Below, piece after piece: positions 3,911-7,814 of a DNA stretch of 7,814 nucleotides. Source of the stretch: DATAQC01 sp046263055 (lineage in GTDB: Bacteria > Actinomycetota > Acidimicrobiia > Acidimicrobiales > AC-14); assembly GCA_046263055.1 (NCBI GenBank), contig JBHELO010000089.1:1-7814 (forward strand). The letters run 5' to 3'. A program made the translations under genes and the position numbers. The first letter of the stretch is position 1, and each line of letters starts with the position of its first letter. The notes beneath the pieces are model-generated. The model did not search any database. It was not told where the DNA came from and worked only from the letters and a program-made list of their open reading frames with translations.

Positions 3911-5971
3911 GTGAAGAGCTTCCCGCCAGCCAGGATCCGCAACGTCGCCCTCGTCGGCCACGGTGGGGCCGGGAAGACCACGCTGACCGAGGCCCTGCTG
4001 TTCGGCGCCGGCGCCATCTCCCGCCAGGGCCGGGTGGAGGACGGCACCACCACCACCGACTTCGACCCCGAGGAGGTCAAGCGGGGCATCTCGATGGCCC
4101 TGGGCCTGGCCCCCTTCGAGGTAGACGGCCACAAGGTGAACCTGCTCGACACCCCGGGCTACGCCGACTTCGTGACCGACGTCCACGCCGCCCTGCGGGT
4201 GGCCGACCTGGTCGTGCTGGTGGTGAGCGGCGTGGAGGGACCCGAGGTGCAGACCGAGGTGGCCTGGCGGCTGGCCGCCGAGCGGGGCATCCCGCGGATG
4301 TTCTTCGTCACCAAGCTGGACCGCGAGCGGGCCAGCTTCGAGCGCACGCTCGACCAGCTGCGGGCGGCGTTCGGAACGGGCGTCGCCCCCCTTCAGCTCC
4401 CGATCGGCACCGAGGGCGGGTTTCGGGGCGTGGTGGACCTGCTGGCCAACACCGCCCACACCTACGAGGGCGGGGCCAAGGGGGCCACTGCCGGGCCCGT
4501 CCCCGCCGAGGTGGCGGACGCCGCGGCAACAGCCCGGGACAGCCTCGTGGAGGGCATCGTGGTGGCCGACGACGCCCTGATGGAGCGCTACCTGGAGGGC
4601 GAGGCCCTCGACGTGGAGCAGCTCGACAAGACCCTCGCCCGGGGCGTAGCCGAGGCCACCGTCTTCCCGGTGGCCTGCGGCTCGGCCACCAAGGGCATCG
4701 GGGTGGACTGCCTGGCCCACCTGTTCTGCGAGATCGGCCCGTCGCCCCTGGACCGCCCGCCGGTGCTGGTCTCGGCCGGCGGCACGGACACGCCGGTGGC
4801 GTGCGACCCCGCCGGCCAGCCCCTGGCCTTCGTCTACCGCACGCTGGCCGACCCCTTCGTGGGCAAGATGTCGTTCATCAAGGTCCTGTCGGGGACCATC
4901 CGCCCCGACGCCCACCTCACCAACCCCCGCACCCACGCCGAGGAGCGCCTGCACACCCTGTTCACCATGCGGGGCAAGGAGCAGGACACGGTGCCCGAGC
5001 TGCCGGCCGGCGATCTGGGGGCGGTGGCCAAGCTGGCCGACGTGGCCACCGGCGACACGCTGGCGCCCAAGGGCACCCCGGTGGTGCTGGCGCCCCTGGA
5101 GCTGCCCGAGCCGGTGCTGTCGGTGGCCGTGGTGCCCAGGTCCAAGGGCGACGAGGACAAGCTCATGACCGGCCTCCATCGCCTCCAGGAGGAGGACCCC
5201 GCCCTACGGGTGCGCCGCAACGACGAGACCCACCAGACCATCCTGTCGGGCATGGGCGACACCCACCTGGCCACGGTGGCCGAGCGCCTGTCCCGCAAGT
5301 TCGGAGTGGAGGTGGAGACCGAGGACGTCAAGGTCGCCTACCGGGAGACCATCACCGCCCCGGCCGAAGCGGAGGGCAAGCACAAGAAGCAGAGCGGCGG
5401 CCACGGCCAGTTCGGGGTGGCGTCCATCCGCCTGGAGCCACTGCCCCGGGGCGGCGGGTTCGAGTTCGTGGACAAGATCGTGGGCGGCGCCATCCCCCGC
5501 CAGTTCATCCCCGCGGTGGAGAAGGGCGTGGCCGAGACCATGGCCCAGGCCGGCGTGTTCGGCTACCCGGTGGTCGACATCCGGGTGACCGTGTTCGACG
5601 GCAAGTTCCACCCGGTGGACTCGTCCGAGATGAGCTTCAAGATGGCCGGCTCACTCGGCTTCCGGGAGGCCATGGCCAAGGCCGGGCCGGTCATGCTGGA
5701 GCCGGTGTCCCTGCTCGAGGTCACCGTGCCCTCCCAGTACCAGGGCGACATCATGGGCGACCTGAACTCCCGCCGGGGCCGGGTGCAGGGCACCGAGGCG
5801 GTGGGCAACGGCGAGCAGCTCATCACCGCCCTGGTGCCCACGTCCGAGGTCATGCGCTACGCCATCGACCTGCGCTCCATCACGGGCGGCCGGGGGCGGT
5901 TCTCCGTCCGCCACGATCACTACGACCTGCTGCCGCCCCACCTGGTGGAGAAGGTGGCCCGCAAGGAGTGA
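3911..5971 (+). CDS. fusA2: EF-G-like translational GTPase, FusA2 (EF-G2) type
   Basis: The 686 residues from GTG 3911 cover all five EF-G domains. The start follows a GAGG and gives VKSFPPARIRNVALVGHGG, the usual beginning of the family. G1 is GHGGAGKT (16-23); switch I carries DPEEVKRGIS (52-61); G3 is DTPGYADF (80-87), with Tyr84 where canonical EF-G has the catalytic histidine; G4 is TKLD (134-137) instead of NKxD; and G5 is GSATKG. Domain II starts near PLAFVYRTL, domain IV carries KKQSGGHGQFG, and domain V holds GDIMGDLNSRRG. The Tyr and TKLD changes are, as I recall, features of FusA2 proteins such as Rv0120c, so this is a paralogue and not the essential elongation factor. I recall that a mycobacterial EF-G2 binds GTP but lacks ribosome-dependent hydrolysis. 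Its role is unsettled; ribosome rescue or stress functions are guesses. Two DinB-fold genes follow in an apparent operon. Confidence 0.92.
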   Translation: MKSFPPARIRNVALVGHGGAGKTTLTEALLFGAGAISRQGRVEDGTTTTDFDPEEVKRGISMALGLAPFEVDGHKVNLLDTPGYADFVTDVHAALRVADLVVLVVSGVEGPEVQTEVAWRLAAERGIPRMFFVTKLDRERASFERTLDQLRAAFGTGVAPLQLPIGTEGGFRGVVDLLANTAHTYEGGAKGATAGPVPAEVADAAATARDSLVEGIVVADDALMERYLEGEALDVEQLDKTLARGVAEATVFPVACGSATKGIGVDCLAHLFCEIGPSPLDRPPVLVSAGGTDTPVACDPAGQPLAFVYRTLADPFVGKMSFIKVLSGTIRPDAHLTNPRTHAEERLHTLFTMRGKEQDTVPELPAGDLGAVAKLADVATGDTLAPKGTPVVLAPLELPEPVLSVAVVPRSKGDEDKLMTGLHRLQEEDPALRVRRNDETHQTILSGMGDTHLATVAERLSRKFGVEVETEDVKVAYRETITAPAEAEGKHKKQSGGHGQFGVASIRLEPLPRGGGFEFVDKIVGGAIPRQFIPAVEKGVAETMAQAGVFGYPVVDIRVTVFDGKFHPVDSSEMSFKMAGSLGFREAMAKAGPVMLEPVSLLEVTVPSQYQGDIMGDLNSRRGRVQGTEAVGNGEQLITALVPTSEVMRYAIDLRSITGGRGRFSVRHDHYDLLPPHLVEKVARKE

Positions 5972-6519
5972 CGGGCCCGGAGGTGGTGAGCGCCTGCCCT
6001 GAGTGCGGGCTGGACTACGACTCGATGCCGGCGTCCGAGGCGGTGGCCGCCATCGGCGGGTTCGGGCGGCGGTACCGGGCCCCGCTGACCCGCCTGCTGG
6101 CCGGGGAGGACGAATCGGTGCTGCGCGCCCGGCCCGCGCCCGACACGTGGTCGGCCCTGGAGTACGCGGTCCACGTGCGCGACGTCTTCCGGTGGTACCG
6201 GGGCTGGGTGGGCCAGATCCTGGTCGAGGACCACCCGGTGCTGGAAGGGATCGGGCGCGACGAGGCGGCGGTGACCGGCCGCTACAACGAGCAGGATCCG
6301 GCCGTGGTGGCCACCGAGCTGGCGGAGGCCGCCGAGGCCCTGGCCTCCGCCCTGGCGGCGGTGCCCGACGACGGCTGGGACCGCGCCGGCACGCGCCGGG
6401 GCGAGGAGCGCAGCGTCCTCACCCACGCCCGCCGGGCCGTGCACGAGGGCAGCCACCACCTGCTCGACATCGGCCGAGGCCTGCGAGCGGTGCGGGCGGC
6501 CCGGGCGGCGGCGGGCTGA
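5968..6519 (+). CDS. DinB-superfamily protein with N-terminal CPxCG knuckle (first of two paralogues)
   Basis: DinB-fold proteins are four-helix bundles that usually bind a metal through three histidines; known members include thiol-dependent transferases and isomerases, and many are uncharacterised. Here 183 residues run from GTG 5968. The likely metal ligands are H69 (EYAVHVRD) and H159 and H163 (HEGSH, HxxxH). An N-terminal CPECG (C10, C13) forms a two-cysteine half-knuckle. The conserved blocks RRYRAPL (34-40), PDTWSALEY (58-66) and RYNEQD (105-110) recur in the next gene. The start overlaps the stop of the EF-G-like gene as GTGA, a pattern of translational coupling; GTG 5983 or 5986 are alternatives and would begin just before SACPECG. 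No signal peptide or membrane segment is present, so it is cytoplasmic. The substrate is unknown; a mycothiol-dependent role is conceivable for an actinobacterium but not shown. Confidence 0.82.
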   Translation: MTGPEVVSACPECGLDYDSMPASEAVAAIGGFGRRYRAPLTRLLAGEDESVLRARPAPDTWSALEYAVHVRDVFRWYRGWVGQILVEDHPVLEGIGRDEAAVTGRYNEQDPAVVATELAEAAEALASALAAVPDDGWDRAGTRRGEERSVLTHARRAVHEGSHHLLDIGRGLRAVRAARAAAG

Positions 6520-7043
6520 TGGGCCGGCCGTGCCCCGGGTGCGGGGTGGACGAGGAGGCCATCGGCGCCCTGGACGCCATCAACACCGTCCGATCGTTTC
6601 CCCGCCGCTACCGGGCGGCCCTGGCCACCCTCAACTACGACCCCGCCTTCAACACCCTCGTCCGCACCCGGCCCCGGCCCGACGAGTGGTCGGCGCTGGA
6701 GTACACCGGCCACGCCGCCGACGTCGTCGACCGGCTGGCCCCCGCCATTCGCCGCATCCAGGCCGAGGACCGGCCCCGCCTGGAGCTGTTCGACCTCGAG
6801 GCCCACGTGGCCGAGGCCCGGTACAACGAGCGCCCCTGGACCGACGCCGTCTGGGCCCTGGAGACGGCGTGCTCCGACATGGCGTCCACCCTGGAGACAG
6901 TGGAGCCCGAGGAGTGGGCCCGCACCGGCACCTTCGACTGGGGCGAGCGCGACATCCTGGCCGCCGCCCGCCACGCCGTCCACGAGGGTGCCCACCACCT
7001 GGGCGACGTGGAACGGGTCCTGGCCGCGCTCGGGGCCGCCTGA
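6519..7043 (+). CDS. DinB-superfamily protein with N-terminal CPxCG knuckle (second paralogue)
   Basis: The 174 residues start at ATG 6519, which overlaps the previous stop as TGATG. The product is clearly paralogous to its neighbour: CPGCG (C5, C8), FPRRYRAAL (27-35), RPDEWSALEY (53-62), RYNERPW (101-107) and VHEGAHHLGDVER (154-166) align block for block. The putative metal triad H65, H155 and H159 is kept, so both copies look potentially active. It differs mainly in the middle: residues 66-100 share little with the first copy. This suggests an old duplication with divergence of the substrate region, possibly a heterodimer, since DinB proteins often dimerise. No membrane segment is seen. Its place at the end of the EF-G-like operon suggests a linked function, but the reaction is unknown. 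Confidence 0.82.
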   Translation: MGRPCPGCGVDEEAIGALDAINTVRSFPRRYRAALATLNYDPAFNTLVRTRPRPDEWSALEYTGHAADVVDRLAPAIRRIQAEDRPRLELFDLEAHVAEARYNERPWTDAVWALETACSDMASTLETVEPEEWARTGTFDWGERDILAAARHAVHEGAHHLGDVERVLAALGAA

Positions 7044-7067
7044 GCGCCCAGGCCCGAACCCCCCGCG

Positions 7068-7099
7068 CAGTCGCCGGCCCCGCGGCCTGCCGGCGGCTG
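7068..7099. terminator. Candidate bidirectional terminator between convergent genes
   Basis: cagtcgccggc (7068-7078) pairs with gccggcggctg (7089-7099): an 11-bp stem including one G-T pair, with a 10-base loop. It lies 25 bases after the stop of the second DinB gene and 15 bases beyond the stop of the opposing small membrane-protein gene. No T-tract flanks it, which is common in GC-rich actinobacteria. Confidence 0.5.
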
Positions 7100-7113
7100 A
7101 CCGCCGTTGCGCA

Positions 7114-7287
7114 TCAGGCCAGTACGTACAGGGCGGCCAGGCCGACGAGCACGACCAGGGCGAGGAGGCGGACGGGCCAGCCGTAACGGCTCCGGGCTGG
7201 CACCTCGCGGTCGTCGTCCTGGTACCACTCCTCCCAGAGGTCGGGGTCGTCCGGGTCGGGAGACACGGGCCCGACGGGCGTTGCCAT
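7114..7287 (-). CDS. Small single-pass membrane protein (57 residues)
   Basis: ATG 7287 opens a 57-codon frame ending with TGA at 7116-7114. The first 36 residues are acidic and aromatic (DPDDPDLWEEWYQDDDREVP). A short basic junction (RSRYGWPVR) leads into a single hydrophobic helix, LLALVVLVGLAALYVLA, at the extreme C-terminus, so it resembles a tail-anchored or single-pass protein with the acidic part in the cytoplasm by the positive-inside rule. The start lies only nine bases after the stop of the upstream coiled-coil gene, and the Shine-Dalgarno AGGA overlaps that stop, so the two genes are probably translated from one transcript. High GC in third codon positions and the sensible layout support a real gene. 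I do not know a family for it. Confidence 0.7.
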   Translation of the reverse strand: MATPVGPVSPDPDDPDLWEEWYQDDDREVPARSRYGWPVRLLALVVLVGLAALYVLA

Positions 7288-7296
7288 GGGACAGTC

Positions 7297-7814
7297 CTAC
7301 CCCACCGGCCCGGGACCGGAGGCCTCGTCGGGTCGGGTGTCGGGTCGGGTGTCGGCCCGGCGGCGCGCATCGGCGGCCGCCTGGGCTGCCTGCGCCGCCT
7401 CGGCGGATCGCCGCCGGGCCCGGTCGGTCAGCGCGGTGGCCTGCGCCTGCAGAGCGTCGGCCTCCTCCTGCAACCGGTCGGCGTCCCGGCCCAACCGGGC
7501 GGCATCACGCTCCAGCCGATCGGCCTGCCGCCCGGGAACGGCGGGGCGGCCGGCGGGTACGTCGACGAGGCCGTCGAGGCCGAAGCCGGTGGCTTCGGCG
7601 TCGGCCACCAGGCGGCCGCGACGGAGGAGGTCGCCGACCGCAGCATCGGTGGCGGCGGCGTGCAGGGTCGTGTGCAGGCGGTCGCCGATGCCACCGTCGG
7701 CGGTGGTGCCGAGGACCCCCAAGGCGGCGTCGACCAGGCGGTTGACCTCGTCCTGCTGGGCGCGGGCGGCCGGCCGCAGCCCTCCGCCGTCACCCTCCAG
7801 GGCCCGTCGGGAGG
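7297..7814 (-). CDS. Coiled-coil protein, N-terminus outside the window
   Basis: The frame is open from the right edge to TAG 7299-7297, giving 171 visible residues. A TTG at 7722 could start it, but the frame continues upstream with protein-like sequence (AQQDEVNRLVDAALGVLG), so I treat the gene as cut by the window edge. The visible N-terminal part looks globular and mixed, with VPAGRPAVPG as a turn-rich linker. From there a long charged helix with leucine and alanine heptads (ADRLERDAARLGRDADRLQE) predicts a coiled coil of about 60 residues, ending in a disordered Pro- and Asp-rich tail that contains the DTRPDTRPD repeat. No signal peptide or catalytic motif is visible. The family and function are unrecognised; a scaffold or partner-binding role is a guess. 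It is followed by the small membrane-protein gene nine bases downstream. Confidence 0.7.
   Translation of the reverse strand, partial: SRRALEGDGGGLRPAARAQQDEVNRLVDAALGVLGTTADGGIGDRLHTTLHAAATDAAVGDLLRRGRLVADAEATGFGLDGLVDVPAGRPAVPGRQADRLERDAARLGRDADRLQEEADALQAQATALTDRARRRSAEAAQAAQAAADARRRADTRPDTRPDEASGPGPVG
7327..7355. repeat. Short 12-bp tandem repeat within the coiled-coil gene
   Basis: The unit gtcgggtcgggt occurs twice in full (7327-7338 and 7339-7350) and then in part. It encodes the DTRPDTRPD tail. Such repeats can change length by slippage; here 12 bases keep the frame. Confidence 0.6.

Noticed and set aside
3431..5179. A 582-codon minus-strand open frame opposite the EF-G-like gene
   Set aside because: Its translation is rich in His, Gly, Arg and Gln with no recognisable domain, typical of antisense shadow frames in GC-rich genes.
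3799..6519. A 906-codon open frame that would fuse the first DinB protein to a long N-terminal part
   Set aside because: Upstream of 5968 it is the +1 shadow of the EF-G-like gene, with low-complexity Arg, Gly and Pro translation. Only 5968-6519 has family motifs.

Overview
The window is GC-rich, actinobacterial DNA. This rests on a CDP-alcohol phosphatidyltransferase of the phosphatidylinositol-synthase type next to a PatA-like acyltransferase, a WhiB-family regulator and a FusA2-type EF-G homologue. A deep-branching actinobacterial lineage such as Acidimicrobiia is my guess from memory of such genomes; no rRNA or tRNA is present to test it.

Layout. (1) 1-542: lower-GC DNA with the first 33 codons of an exported protein (minus strand, cut by the window edge), its ribosome binding site and a candidate promoter; the rest looks non-coding. 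(2) 543-2084: a 1.5-kb segment bounded by perfect 33-bp direct repeats. The right copy is the 3' end of the acyltransferase gene. Just inside each boundary lies a perfect 25-bp repeat made of two tandem atgtgcaccag units, as expected for arm-type sites of a tyrosine recombinase. No integrase lies between them. The segment carries a WhiB-like gene, an unrecognised small gene and a possible broken small ORF. I read it as an integrase-less integrated element. (3) 2048-3711, minus strand: phosphatidylinositol synthase followed by phosphatidylinositol-mannoside acyltransferase, an operon for inositol phospholipid and PIM synthesis. (4) 3712-3910: divergent intergenic region with a strong hairpin. 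(5) 3911-7043, plus strand: an operon of a FusA2-type EF-G homologue and two tandem paralogous DinB-superfamily proteins with N-terminal CPxCG knuckles, joined by GTGA and TGATG overlaps. (6) 7068-7099: a hairpin between convergent genes, a likely bidirectional terminator. (7) 7114-7814, minus strand: a 57-residue single-pass membrane protein downstream of a coiled-coil protein that runs off the right edge.

The most interesting item is the small WhiB-carrying element in the 3' end of the acyltransferase gene. Second is the acyltransferase gene itself, whose family-like N-terminus is open in frame but has no usable start codon. Third is the close coupling of an EF-G-like GTPase with two DinB-fold proteins.
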